The translations under genes and the position numbers were made by a program. From contig JBDHWQ010000001.1 in assembly GCA_039810245.1 (NCBI GenBank), positions 434,001 through 498,000 on the forward strand: DNA of 64,000 nucleotides. Direction: 5' to 3'. The first letter of the stretch is position 1. Every line of letters begins with the position of its first letter. Source of the stretch: CALDSL01 sp039810245. GTDB taxonomy: Bacteria > Chloroflexota > Anaerolineae > Anaerolineales > Anaerolineaceae. Of this stretch, positions 41,746-49,625 are shown piece by piece. Under the pieces are notes generated by a model. It worked only from the letters and a program-made list of their open reading frames with translations. It had not been told where the DNA came from and did no database searches.

Positions 41746-42549
41746 CTAGTCCCTAACGCCGGCCCGGTCGCGCTCGATCAATACCTTGAGGCCTTCGACG
41801 GCCACCTTGATCGCCCGGCGCACATCAATCAGTGCCTGCGCGGCCGCGATCTGTTCCGGGGTGACATGCTGCGGGTCCATATCTTCGCCGCCCGCCATCA
41901 GCATTACCCCACCGGCGCGCTTGCGGTAAATGCTACAGAGGATAAAGATCGCCGCGGCTTCCATCTCGGAGCACACCGCGCCACCCATCACCCACGCCTT
42001 CCAGCGCTGCTCCAACTGGTCGCTGACCGGCATACGGTGCGGCTCCACTTCGCCGTAAAACGAATCTTTGGACTGCGAAACGCCTTCGTGCCCGCGGATG
42101 CCGGCGCGTTTCGCCCCTTCACGCAGCGCCAGCACCACATCGGCGTTTGCCACCGCCGGGAACTCAATCGGCAGGTAGTGGCTGGTAGTGCCTTCATCGC
42201 GAATGGCGCCGGTGATAATCCCCACGTCGCCGGTCTTGATCTCCGGCTGCATTGCACCCGAAGTGCCCACGCGGATGAAGGTATCCGCGCCGATGGCGAC
42301 CAGTTCTTCTACCGCGATGGCAGTCGAAGGGCAGCCGATCCCGGTAGATGTTACGGAAACCTTTTCGCCTAGCAGCGTGCCGGTCCAGGTGACGTACTCG
42401 CGCTTCTGGGCCACGAAGTGCGCGTCATCAAAGTAGCTGGCGATGATCTCGCAGCGGCCGGGGTCACCGGGCAGCAGCACGTAGCGGCCCACGTCGCCCT
42501 TCTTCAGGTCGATATGATGCTGAATTTCGTCAGGAGAAAAGCGCGCCAT
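41746..42549 (-). CDS. Uridine phosphorylase-like NP-I protein, copy 1
   Basis: A 267-residue nucleoside phosphorylase. LLPGDPGRCEIIASYF binds phosphate, STGIGCPSTAIAVEEL and FIRVGTSGAMQ line the site, and SEMEAAAIF binds ribose. A segment FYGEVEPHRMPVSDQLEQRW stands where uridine phosphorylases hold their uracil-binding Gln/Arg. Unlike the pair at 17-19 kb it has no Asp after the EME motif (VMLMAGG), which favours pyrimidine nucleosides. It is the last gene of the ECF operon. Confidence 0.88.
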   Translation of the reverse strand: MARFSPDEIQHHIDLKKGDVGRYVLLPGDPGRCEIIASYFDDAHFVAQKREYVTWTGTLLGEKVSVTSTGIGCPSTAIAVEELVAIGADTFIRVGTSGAMQPEIKTGDVGIITGAIRDEGTTSHYLPIEFPAVANADVVLALREGAKRAGIRGHEGVSQSKDSFYGEVEPHRMPVSDQLEQRWKAWVMGGAVCSEMEAAAIFILCSIYRKRAGGVMLMAGGEDMDPQHVTPEQIAAAQALIDVRRAIKVAVEGLKVLIERDRAGVRD

Positions 42550-42555
42550 GCTGCC

Positions 42556-43314
42556 TCACTTCTTATCCGCGCGAATGAGAACTTTGAGCGCTTCAATGGC
42601 CGTGGCGATGAGCTGGGTCAGGTCTTCGACCACGCCCAGGTTCTTTTCGTCGGCTTCCTGGTTGGCGGCAATCAGCATCACGCCGCCGGCGCGCTTGCGG
42701 TAAATGCTCGACAGGACAAAAATGGTCGAAGCTTCCATCTCCGAGCAGATCGCTCCGCCCATCTTCCACGCCTTCCAGCGCTGCAGCAGGCGGTCGCTGA
42801 CCGGCATTCGCTGCGGCTGGTGCTGGCCGTAGAATGAATCCTTCGACTGGCTGATACCCAAATGGTAGGGCACGCCCACCGTCTGGGCCGCCTCGCGCAG
42901 CGCCAGGGTCACTTCCAGGTCGGCGATGGCAGGGAATTCGGCCGGCATATATTGCAGCGTGGTGCCTTCGTCGCGGATGGCGCCGGTGAGGATCGCCAGC
43001 GAGCCTGGTCGCTGGTAGGGCTGCATCCCACCCGAAGTGCCCACGCGGATGAACGTATCGGCGCCGATCATGTTCAGTTCTTCCACGGCGATGGCGGTTG
43101 AGGGGCAGCCGATGCCGGTGGACGTGACGGATACTTTCTCGCCCAGCAGCGTACCGGTCCAGGTCCGGTATTCGCGATTGCTGGCTACCAGGCGCGGGTT
43201 ATCGAAGGATTGGGCGATCAGGTCGGTGCGGCCGGGATCGCCGGGAAGCAATACGTAGCGGCCAACATCGCCGGCTTTCATCTGAATGTGGTACATCACA
43301 TCGGGTTCTTGCAT
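42556..43314 (-). CDS. Uridine phosphorylase-like NP-I protein, copy 2
   Basis: A 252-residue tandem paralogue with VLLPGDPGRTDLIAQSF, STGIGCPSTAIAVEELN, RVGTSGGMQ, FYGQHQPQRMPVSD (Gln and Arg kept for uracil) and SEMEASTIF. It precedes copy 1 by six bases. Together with the ECF genes upstream it points to uptake and phosphorolysis of uridine or a similar nucleoside. Confidence 0.89.
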   Translation of the reverse strand: MQEPDVMYHIQMKAGDVGRYVLLPGDPGRTDLIAQSFDNPRLVASNREYRTWTGTLLGEKVSVTSTGIGCPSTAIAVEELNMIGADTFIRVGTSGGMQPYQRPGSLAILTGAIRDEGTTLQYMPAEFPAIADLEVTLALREAAQTVGVPYHLGISQSKDSFYGQHQPQRMPVSDRLLQRWKAWKMGGAICSEMEASTIFVLSSIYRKRAGGVMLIAANQEADEKNLGVVEDLTQLIATAIEALKVLIRADKK

Positions 43315-43420
43315 GCGAGACTCCTTATAAGAATTGGCATAACCAGGAAGAAAACTTGTAAACGCGGTTGGTGCGCAGCCCGCAGGGGCATGCGAACCAG
43401 AAGCAAGACAGTTGATCCAA

Positions 43421-44311
43421 TCAGGCGCGCAGAACGTACGAGATGGCCAGCGCGAAGAAGATTACGAAGCCGATGGTTGCCAGGGCAACCACCGTGATGG
43501 CCAGCGCGGGCGGGAATATCAGCGTGCGGCTCCAATCCAGGCTTTTGTCCAGCAGCACCCATACGGTGCAGCCCAGCGTGGCCAGCACACCCAGTATCAG
43601 AACTACGTAATCTTTGAGCGACATGGTTACGTTGCGGAAGCTCGTCTTAACGCCGGTGGAGCCAAAGGCGCGCGATTCAAGCGAGATAGATAGCTGCTGC
43701 ACGCGCTCGATGGCGCCCACAAATACCGGCACCATGGATGGCAGCACCGCTCCAAACCCCGAGCCTTTCATGCCACGCGATTTCTGCGCGCTGAGCACCA
43801 CCGCGAACTCGTTTTGCAGGATCGGGATGAGCTGCAGCGTCATGGTCAGGATGAAGTTGAGTACGTAGGGCATGCCAATCTTCTGCAGCGCGGTGAACAA
43901 ATCACTGGGATGGGTGGTCATAATCATCACCAGGGCGAAGGTGGTCATGCTGAAAATGCGCGCCAGCATGGAGACACCCGAGTATATGCCTTCCTGGTAG
44001 ATGGTGAATGGCCCAAACGAAGTGATCGGCGTCCACGGCTTGGGAAACGCCGGGGCGATGCTTTGCATCACCACCAGAGTCAGGCTGATGGGAAACAGGA
44101 TGCCCACCACCCGCAGGTACGACTTCCAGATGCCGGCCGCTGTGACGAACACCAGCCCCAGGGCGAACACGATGCCCAGGATGGCCGGGTTACGCGTGGC
44201 GAAGGACAGAATCAGCACGCCCAGCGCGATAAATAGCTTAGGCAGTGGGTTCAGGCGGTGAATATACGAATTGCCCGCCACCATAGTTATAGGAATGGCT
44301 ACACCTTGCAT
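43421..44311 (-). CDS. ecfT: ECF transporter transmembrane coupling protein EcfT
   Basis: A 296-residue membrane protein with NSYIHRLNPLPKLFIALGVL at the start, about five to six helices, and the cytoplasmic coupling helices containing SAQKSRGMKG and ISLESRAFGS, whose AxxRxxG-like motifs dock on the two ATPases. The ATG at 44311 follows GAGGAG. It joins the ATPases and S component in one operon. Confidence 0.9.
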   Translation of the reverse strand: MQGVAIPITMVAGNSYIHRLNPLPKLFIALGVLILSFATRNPAILGIVFALGLVFVTAAGIWKSYLRVVGILFPISLTLVVMQSIAPAFPKPWTPITSFGPFTIYQEGIYSGVSMLARIFSMTTFALVMIMTTHPSDLFTALQKIGMPYVLNFILTMTLQLIPILQNEFAVVLSAQKSRGMKGSGFGAVLPSMVPVFVGAIERVQQLSISLESRAFGSTGVKTSFRNVTMSLKDYVVLILGVLATLGCTVWVLLDKSLDWSRTLIFPPALAITVVALATIGFVIFFALAISYVLRA

Positions 44312-44321
44312 CTTGATCTCC

Positions 44322-45173
44322 TCACGAGAGTTGGTGCGGGTTCGACTGCGCCGCGGACGACTGGTCCAGCGCGGCCACGGCTTCTTCCACCGAGAGCAGC
44401 ACCTGCTTGCCCAACCCCGGCCAGCGCAGCCCAATGCTGGTGATCTGTGGCGGGGTGATGTGCGTGCTATGCATCAGGTCTGTATCCGCGAAGACTTCAC
44501 GCGGGCTGGCATCCGCGATGATGTGCGAGTTGCGCATCACAATCATGCGATCCACCACCTCGGCCAGCAGGATCATATCGTGCGCCACGCAGATCACGGT
44601 CGAGCCTTCTTCGCGCAACTGCTCGATCAGCCGGTAGACGGTGCGCGTGGTGATGTTGTCCTGGCCGGTGGTCGGCTCATCCAGGATGAATACCGCCGGG
44701 CGCATCGTGTATACCGCCGCCATGCTCACCAGCTTGCGCAGCGGGAAGCTGATGCGGTAAGGATGGCTGAGGCGCAAGTCTTGCAGACCAAAAAATTCAA
44801 TTGCCTTCTCGCGGCGCTCGATTACTTCTTCTTTCGAAAGCCCCAGGTTGGTCGGGCCGAATTCCAGCTCCAGCTCCACCGTCTTGGCAAATAACTGGTG
44901 ATTAGGATTCTGGAACACGTAACCCACGTGGGCGGCCAGCTCTTGCACCTTCTTCTTGGCGGTGTCGTTACCTTCCACGATCACTTTGCCGCTGGTGGGC
45001 TTGAGCAGCCCGTTGAAGTGCTTTACCAGGGTCGTCTTGCCTGAGCCGTTCTGGCCGATGACGCCGATAATTTCCTGGGAACGAATAGTCAAATTAACGT
45101 TGTCCAGCGCAACGATTTTGCCGCGCGGGTAAACGTGGCTCAAATTCTGACAGACGATCTTTTCTTCCGCCAT
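44322..45173 (-). CDS. ECF transporter ATPase with degenerate signature motif
   Basis: A 283-residue ABC ATPase. Walker A GQNGSGKTT, Q-loop VFQNPNHQLFA, Walker B VFILDEPTTGQD and His switch VAHD are sound. The C-loop that should read LSGGQ is ISFPL (YRISFPLRKLVSMAA), with the rest of the helix kept. One of the two composite ATP sites is therefore likely inactive or regulatory, as in asymmetric ABC systems. Its partner ATPase upstream has an intact LSGGQ. It is two bases from that partner. Confidence 0.88.
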   Translation of the reverse strand: MAEEKIVCQNLSHVYPRGKIVALDNVNLTIRSQEIIGVIGQNGSGKTTLVKHFNGLLKPTSGKVIVEGNDTAKKKVQELAAHVGYVFQNPNHQLFAKTVELELEFGPTNLGLSKEEVIERREKAIEFFGLQDLRLSHPYRISFPLRKLVSMAAVYTMRPAVFILDEPTTGQDNITTRTVYRLIEQLREEGSTVICVAHDMILLAEVVDRMIVMRNSHIIADASPREVFADTDLMHSTHITPPQITSIGLRWPGLGKQVLLSVEEAVAALDQSSAAQSNPHQLS

Positions 45174-45175
45174 GC

Positions 45176-46048
45176 CTAGCCACCCTTTCCAAACGATCCA
45201 GCCAGCATTTGCACCGCTTCATCGGTAGTGACGGGGTACCGGCCGCTGAAGGCTGCCAGACCTTTCTTCTCCATCTGATAAGCCAGCTCGGTGGCCTGCG
45301 GCACGCGCAGACCGATGCTCTTTAGCGTATCCACCTGGCTGAACACCTCGTGCGGGGCGCCGTTGAGCACGATTTCACCCTTGTGCAGCACGATGATGCG
45401 GTCGGCGTACGCGGCCATTACTTCCACCTCATGCTCGGCCATAATCACGGTCATACCGCGCTCGCGGTTGAGCTGGGCGGCAACGGCAAAGATCTCTTCC
45501 TTGCCGATCGGGTCTACGTTCGATGTGGGCTCGTCCATCACCACGATTCGCGGCTTCATCGCCAGTGCCGAGGCGATCGACAGGCGCTGCTGCTGCCCGC
45601 CGGAGAGGCCGAACGGGGAGCGATCTTCAAACCCCGATAGGCCTACGATCTCCAGCGAATCGGCGATGATGTGGTGCATTTCATCGGGCGGAGTGCCCAG
45701 GTTTTCCAGCCCCAGTGCAATCTCTTCGGCCACAGTCATCTGGCTGAGCTGGAACTCAGGGTTGTCGAACACCAGGCCAATCACCTTGGCCATCTCGCGC
45801 ACCGGGTATTCTTCGGTGCTCATACCGGATACGACCACTTCACCTTCGAAGTCGCCCATCATCATGTTGGGGATCACGCCGTTGAAGGTAAGCTGCAGGG
45901 TGGTCTTGCCCGCGCCGTTCAGGCCCATCAGAGCCACGTATTCGCCTTCATAAATGATGAGACTGACGTTCTTCAGCGCCGGCGTTTCGGTAGACGCATA
46001 GGTGAAAGTAACGTTTTTGAGCTCAATAATCGGTTTTTTCTCTTCCAT
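45176..46048 (-). CDS. ECF transporter ATPase with intact signature motif
   Basis: A 290-residue ABC ATPase with Walker A GLNGAGKTT, signature FGLSGGQQQRLSIA, Walker B IVVMDEPTSNVD and switch MAEHE. The Q-loop region reads VFDNPEFQLSQM, so the usual Gln of FQNP is Asp. The start at 46048 follows AGGAAC. With its degenerate partner it makes the heterodimeric motor of the ECF importer. Confidence 0.9.
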   Translation of the reverse strand: MEEKKPIIELKNVTFTYASTETPALKNVSLIIYEGEYVALMGLNGAGKTTLQLTFNGVIPNMMMGDFEGEVVVSGMSTEEYPVREMAKVIGLVFDNPEFQLSQMTVAEEIALGLENLGTPPDEMHHIIADSLEIVGLSGFEDRSPFGLSGGQQQRLSIASALAMKPRIVVMDEPTSNVDPIGKEEIFAVAAQLNRERGMTVIMAEHEVEVMAAYADRIIVLHKGEIVLNGAPHEVFSQVDTLKSIGLRVPQATELAYQMEKKGLAAFSGRYPVTTDEAVQMLAGSFGKGG

Positions 46049-46145
46049 TATGTTCCTGCCGGAAGTACATACAAGGAGCGGCGAGAGCCAGCGGACACTG
46101 CCCCAAGCCCTCGCCGCTATCAATACGCAGACGCTCGCGGTGTTC

Positions 46146-46394
46146 CTATTCGTCGTCGAACTTGCTGAGGATCACGGCCACCCCGGCAACCGCAACCAAA
46201 AAGCCCATCACCAGCACCGCGCCGGTCATAATGCCAAAGGCTTCGCTGTTGATGAAATCCAGATCGGCAATCTTCTGCGAGAAGGACGGCAGAAAGAGCA
46301 ACAGCACGCCCAGGCCAACGATACCGGCGCCCAGGCCTTCCTTTGCGCCGACGGTGATTTCCTTTTTCTCTTCTACAACTTTATTTTTCTGCAT
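46146..46394 (-). CDS. Small two-helix membrane protein in the ECF operon
   Basis: An 82-residue protein with a charged N-terminus (KNKVVEEKKE) and two membrane helices (about residues 22-36 and 55-77: GAGIVGLGVLLLFLP; TGAVLVMGFLVAVAGVAVIL). I do not recognise a family. It lies between the S-component and ATPase genes with normal spacing and ribosome binding site, so it is probably translated and may assist the importer. Confidence 0.65.
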   Translation of the reverse strand: MQKNKVVEEKKEITVGAKEGLGAGIVGLGVLLLFLPSFSQKIADLDFINSEAFGIMTGAVLVMGFLVAVAGVAVILSKFDDE

Positions 46395-46427
46395 CTTAGT
46401 TCTCCTTAATCACACTGGTGAGGATGC

Positions 46428-47117
46428 TTACTGCAGAGCCGTCATGATCAGGGCGATAGCAACGCCCACCACGATACCCGCGGCGATCCAGACAATCTTG
46501 CCGATACCTTCCGACTTGGGGAGCTGGATGCCCTGGGTCAGGTTGGCAGGCAGGGCTTCGATGATGGCCAGGGCGACAAAGCCGCTAATGATCTTATCCG
46601 CCAGCGAAACCAGGATGTTCGAGGAGAAGACTGAGACGATCAGGTTCTGGCCCATCGCCAGGAAAGCAGCAGTCATCATGTCGGCAAAGTGGCCGGTGGC
46701 ACCGCCAAAGACGAAGACGTAAATCGGCACGGCGAAGACCGAACACAGGAAGGCGACCAGGATATTGATCAGCGCAAATCCCCAGAAGGTCTTGCCCCAA
46801 CCCCAGCGCACGGTATAACCCCAGACCAGCGCGCCAACCACGTTGACCACCGCGAACGGCAGGCCAATCGGTCCGCTGATGAACGAGGAAACGATGTTGG
46901 TCGTAGCGCCAACCAGCGCGCCCCACCAGGGGCCAAGCACGATGGCAACCACGGCGGTACCGATCATGTCGAGGAAGGTGGGCAGCTTGAGCACAGTGTT
47001 GATCTGGCCACCGACGATATTCAGCGCGACCGCTACGGGCACCAGGGCTACCACGTAGGTCAGGGGAATGCGCTTTGCACGTTTCTTGGGTGTTGCAGCA
47101 ACAGCAGAAGAGGCCAT
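46428..47117 (-). CDS. ECF transporter substrate-binding (S) component
   Basis: A 229-residue protein with about six helices, opening YVVALVPVAVALNIVGGQIN, then FLDMIGTAVVAIVLGPWWGA and GATTNIVSSFISGPIGLPFA, a pattern seen in ECF S components and related small-molecule-binding membrane domains. The ATG at 47117 follows AAGGAG. Its genetic link to two uridine phosphorylases suggests a nucleoside as substrate, which would be new for ECF S components as far as I know. Confidence 0.8.
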   Translation of the reverse strand: MASSAVAATPKKRAKRIPLTYVVALVPVAVALNIVGGQINTVLKLPTFLDMIGTAVVAIVLGPWWGALVGATTNIVSSFISGPIGLPFAVVNVVGALVWGYTVRWGWGKTFWGFALINILVAFLCSVFAVPIYVFVFGGATGHFADMMTAAFLAMGQNLIVSVFSSNILVSLADKIISGFVALAIIEALPANLTQGIQLPKSEGIGKIVWIAAGIVVGVAIALIMTALQ

Positions 47118-47321
47118 GTGAAAATCTCCTTGGATAAAGATGGATTTCGTCATTCTGGAAATCCCGTTCGCCCCAGTTTCAAGGCGCGCGGGTGGATCAA
47201 AAGAACGAACACTTCATCACTTTCACAGGAGCTTGGCTCCACCAGGCAACTACCACCTCCTTCCGGAATTTTTCTTCGCCCGTTTCACCGGCGCAACTAG
47301 AAATCCACAGCCAACCGGCTG
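47118..47321 (-). other. Intercistronic region between SUMF1-like and ECF genes
   Basis: A 204-base gap. It holds a small hairpin (CAGCC-AACC-GGCTG, 47308-47321) directly after the SUMF1-like stop and a GGAGG sequence without an obvious gene. No clear promoter or known riboswitch is seen. Confidence 0.4.
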
Positions 47322-48026
47322 CTATTTCACATCCATCACGCAGCGAAAGCCCACGCCGACCACGTTTTCGATGCCTGAATCTTCCGGGCGAGTGAAACAG
47401 CGGTAGGCACAGCGCGCGTGGTTCTGGGTGAAGAATGACGACCCGCCGCGCAGTGCGCGGAAGGTCTTGCCAAACGCCCCGCCCTTGTACGGTGAGCCGG
47501 GATAGGCATCGTACCAATCGGCTGTCCATTCTTCGGTGTTACCGGCCATCTCATACACGCCGTACGGGCTGGCGCCGCCGGGGTGCGAATCGACCGCAGC
47601 GGTCATATCGAAGACACCCAGATCCCACACCAGCGAATTGGCCTCATCAAACTCATTGCCCCACGGCCAGCGGCGGCCATCAGTGCCGCGCGCGGCTTTT
47701 TCCCACTCGGCTTCGGTGGGCAGGCGCAGCCCCACCCATTCGCAATACTGTACTGCCTCGAACCAGGAAACCTGGTGAACGGGGTGATTTTCCAGCCCGG
47801 GCGGCACGTTGAAGCCCTTCCAGAACTTGGGCGGAAGGCCGCGGGTTGCCTGCATGTAGCGCTTCCACTCGGCGTTGGTCACCGGGTAGCGCGAAATGTA
47901 ATACGCGGGCAGGTGTACCTGCCGGTACGGCATCTCAGGGCCAAACTCGTTGCTGCCCATCCAGAACTCACCATCTGGAATGAGCACCATCTCCTTGCCG
48001 TCTCTGGCCTTAATCACTGGCTCCAT
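47322..48026 (-). CDS. SUMF1/formylglycine-generating-enzyme-fold protein
   Basis: A 234-residue protein of the FGE-sulfatase fold: MVLIPDGEFWMGSNEFG, YYISRYPVTNAEWKRYM, HPVHQVSWFEAVQYCEWVGL, LPTEAEWEKAARG and ALRGGSSFFT. Two Cys stand near the end (ARCAYRCF) where copper-binding Cys of true FGE occur. Members activate sulfatases or carry out other oxidations (such as EgtB-like) or are non-catalytic ligand binders. No sulfatase is in view. It is first in the operator-controlled minus-strand operon ahead of the ECF genes. Confidence 0.8.
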   Translation of the reverse strand: MEPVIKARDGKEMVLIPDGEFWMGSNEFGPEMPYRQVHLPAYYISRYPVTNAEWKRYMQATRGLPPKFWKGFNVPPGLENHPVHQVSWFEAVQYCEWVGLRLPTEAEWEKAARGTDGRRWPWGNEFDEANSLVWDLGVFDMTAAVDSHPGGASPYGVYEMAGNTEEWTADWYDAYPGSPYKGGAFGKTFRALRGGSSFFTQNHARCAYRCFTRPEDSGIENVVGVGFRCVMDVK

Positions 48027-48156
48027 GCGTAGGTCTCCTGTTGTTCAACACGTGCGCGAAATGGATTGCCGGATAAAGCGCTGGCTCAAGAACACCGGTC
48101 GATTGTCAAAGGGGAAAACGATTGCCAGGTTAGTAATAGTGGTTAGCGACAGGAAA

Positions 48157-48171
48157 CTGGTAATGACCACT
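48157..48171. promoter_or_regulatory. GntR/HutC operator (dre-like), copy 1
   Basis: CTGGTAATGACCACT, identical to a site at 49595-49609. With the preceding A it matches the NagR/DasR dre consensus ACTGGTCTAGACCACT at 13 of 16 positions. It starts about three bases after the predicted transcription start of the SUMF1-ECF-uridine phosphorylase operon, so a bound repressor would block initiation. Confidence 0.75.
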
Positions 48172-48180
48172 ATCAGGCAT

Positions 48181-48209
48181 ATCATAGCAAAGCGCAGCAG
48201 GCTTGTCAA
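48181..48209 (-). promoter_or_regulatory. Promoter of the SUMF1-ECF-uridine phosphorylase operon
   Basis: On the minus strand TTGACA (48209-48204) and TATGAT (48186-48181) are separated by 17 bases, near consensus. The operator follows at once. Confidence 0.78.
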
Positions 48210-48287
48210 CAAGAAACACAGTCATAAACGCAAAAAGCGCTAATTTGACAGGCTACCGCACCAAACGTCGCTGGCCCGTCAACGAAA

Positions 48288-49436
48288 TCACGCGTCATCG
48301 ACCGTGCGCGGTGCCAGGTACATGGCGACAATATTCTCCACCGGCACATCAGCCTGGATGTAATGCGCCGAGGTGCAGATATAGCCGCCTCCCTGCCCCA
48401 GAACGCGGCAGCGATCGTGCACTTCGTCCCACACTTCCTGCTGGCTGCCGTAAGGCAGCGTGTGCTGCAGGTCAATGCCGCCATGGAAGGCGATGCGGCT
48501 GCCGTATTCCTGCTTGATCTTGCTCATGTCCATCCAACGCGCGCGCGGCTGCAGCGGGTTGAGCGCGTCGATGCCCATCTCTTCGATCAATGGCTTAATC
48601 AATGGATAAATCGCCCCGCAGGAATGATAAAGAATCTTGAGCGGGTACTGCTTGATGGTAGCGTTGAGCCGCTGGTGGCGCGGCAGGATATATTTGCGCC
48701 ACATCGCCGGCGACATGAGCAGCCCGTTCTGCATCGCCACGTCATCATAGGTGTACACCCAGTCCACCAGGTCGCCGGCGGCAGCCATCATGCGCTGCGT
48801 GTTGGCGATCATGATATCCGTATAGCAGTCCATGATCGCGCACGGCACGTCGGGCCGCTCGATCAGGTCGGTGAGAAAGCGCTCCAGCCCATACAGCGCC
48901 CAGGCTGATTCGAAGATACCGCCGATATCCACGCGGATGTGATAGCGTACATCGCGGTTGACCGCGCGGATGCGCTCCGACAGGCTGCTCCAGTCGTACC
49001 ACTCGGGCCTGGGCCAGCGCGCCCAGCTTTCCACTTCAGCGGCAGTCTGCGCGCCAGCCAGCGGGTAACCGGCATACTCGTTGTAGGTGGAAAACTCGTT
49101 GCTCACCACGCGCCGGTGCGAACCCCACGGCGTGTAGAAGCTGCCGTCCGGCAGGATTTCCGGCTGGGGGCCAATATACTCGGGGTGGAAGATTCGGCAG
49201 TCTACGCCCAGCAGCCGCAGCAGATCTTCTTCATCTGTAAGATCAAAGTATTGCAGCAGTTTAGCGATTGTTTCCGGCACGGCCCAAAAATCAAACGGCA
49301 CCTGGTCGGGCGGACGCAGCGCCAGGGTAGCGTTGACGCGCTCGTGGGGGCTCATGCGGCCCGGACGCGTGGGATCGTGCGCGGCGGCCAGGCGTTCGCG
49401 CGACTCGCCGGGAGTTGACGGGAAAGCAGGGGGCAT
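48288..49436 (-). CDS. Uroporphyrinogen decarboxylase-like protein, copy 2
   Basis: A 382-residue URO-D fold protein only distantly like copy 1. It has SPHERVNATLALRPPDQVPF near the N-terminus, a metal-site candidate YHSCGAIYPLI and GGIDLQHTLPYGSQQEV, and ends in ADVPVENIVAMY. Such proteins act in corrinoid-dependent methyl transfer or O-demethylation. It is divergent from the GntR/HutC gene, and a TACAAT box lies at 49470-49465 with no good -35. It could be a target of the same regulator. Confidence 0.8.
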   Translation of the reverse strand: MPPAFPSTPGESRERLAAAHDPTRPGRMSPHERVNATLALRPPDQVPFDFWAVPETIAKLLQYFDLTDEEDLLRLLGVDCRIFHPEYIGPQPEILPDGSFYTPWGSHRRVVSNEFSTYNEYAGYPLAGAQTAAEVESWARWPRPEWYDWSSLSERIRAVNRDVRYHIRVDIGGIFESAWALYGLERFLTDLIERPDVPCAIMDCYTDIMIANTQRMMAAAGDLVDWVYTYDDVAMQNGLLMSPAMWRKYILPRHQRLNATIKQYPLKILYHSCGAIYPLIKPLIEEMGIDALNPLQPRARWMDMSKIKQEYGSRIAFHGGIDLQHTLPYGSQQEVWDEVHDRCRVLGQGGGYICTSAHYIQADVPVENIVAMYLAPRTVDDA

Positions 49437-49553
49437 AAGGTTTTCTCCGCAGGGGTTTGCACCGATTGTACAACGAAACCACCGCGCCAGTGCCGGAATT
49501 GGCCGCGCCAGAAAATATGACTATTGCATTTCGGAAACGCGCGAAACTTCCTA

Positions 49554-49581
49554 TTGACCCGGAAGCAAAAATCTCCATAAT
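49554..49581 (+). promoter_or_regulatory. Promoter of the GntR/HutC regulator
   Basis: TTGACC (49554-49559) and CATAAT (49576-49581) are 16 bases apart. The operator at 49595-49609 lies shortly after the expected start. Confidence 0.55.
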
Positions 49582-49594
49582 ATATACTATCTAT

Positions 49595-49609
49595 CTGGTA
49601 ATGACCACT
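49595..49609. promoter_or_regulatory. GntR/HutC operator (dre-like), copy 2
   Basis: CTGGTAATGACCACT, identical to 48157-48171. It lies in the 189-base divergent region between the regulator gene and the URO-D-like gene, downstream of the regulator promoter, and predicts autorepression. Confidence 0.75.
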
Positions 49610-49625
49610 GAAACCGGGGTGACCG

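Noticed and set aside
46428..47117. Calling the ECF S component a riboflavin or thiamine transporter
   Set aside because: No vitamin-related neighbour or riboswitch is present, and the genes beside it are uridine phosphorylases.
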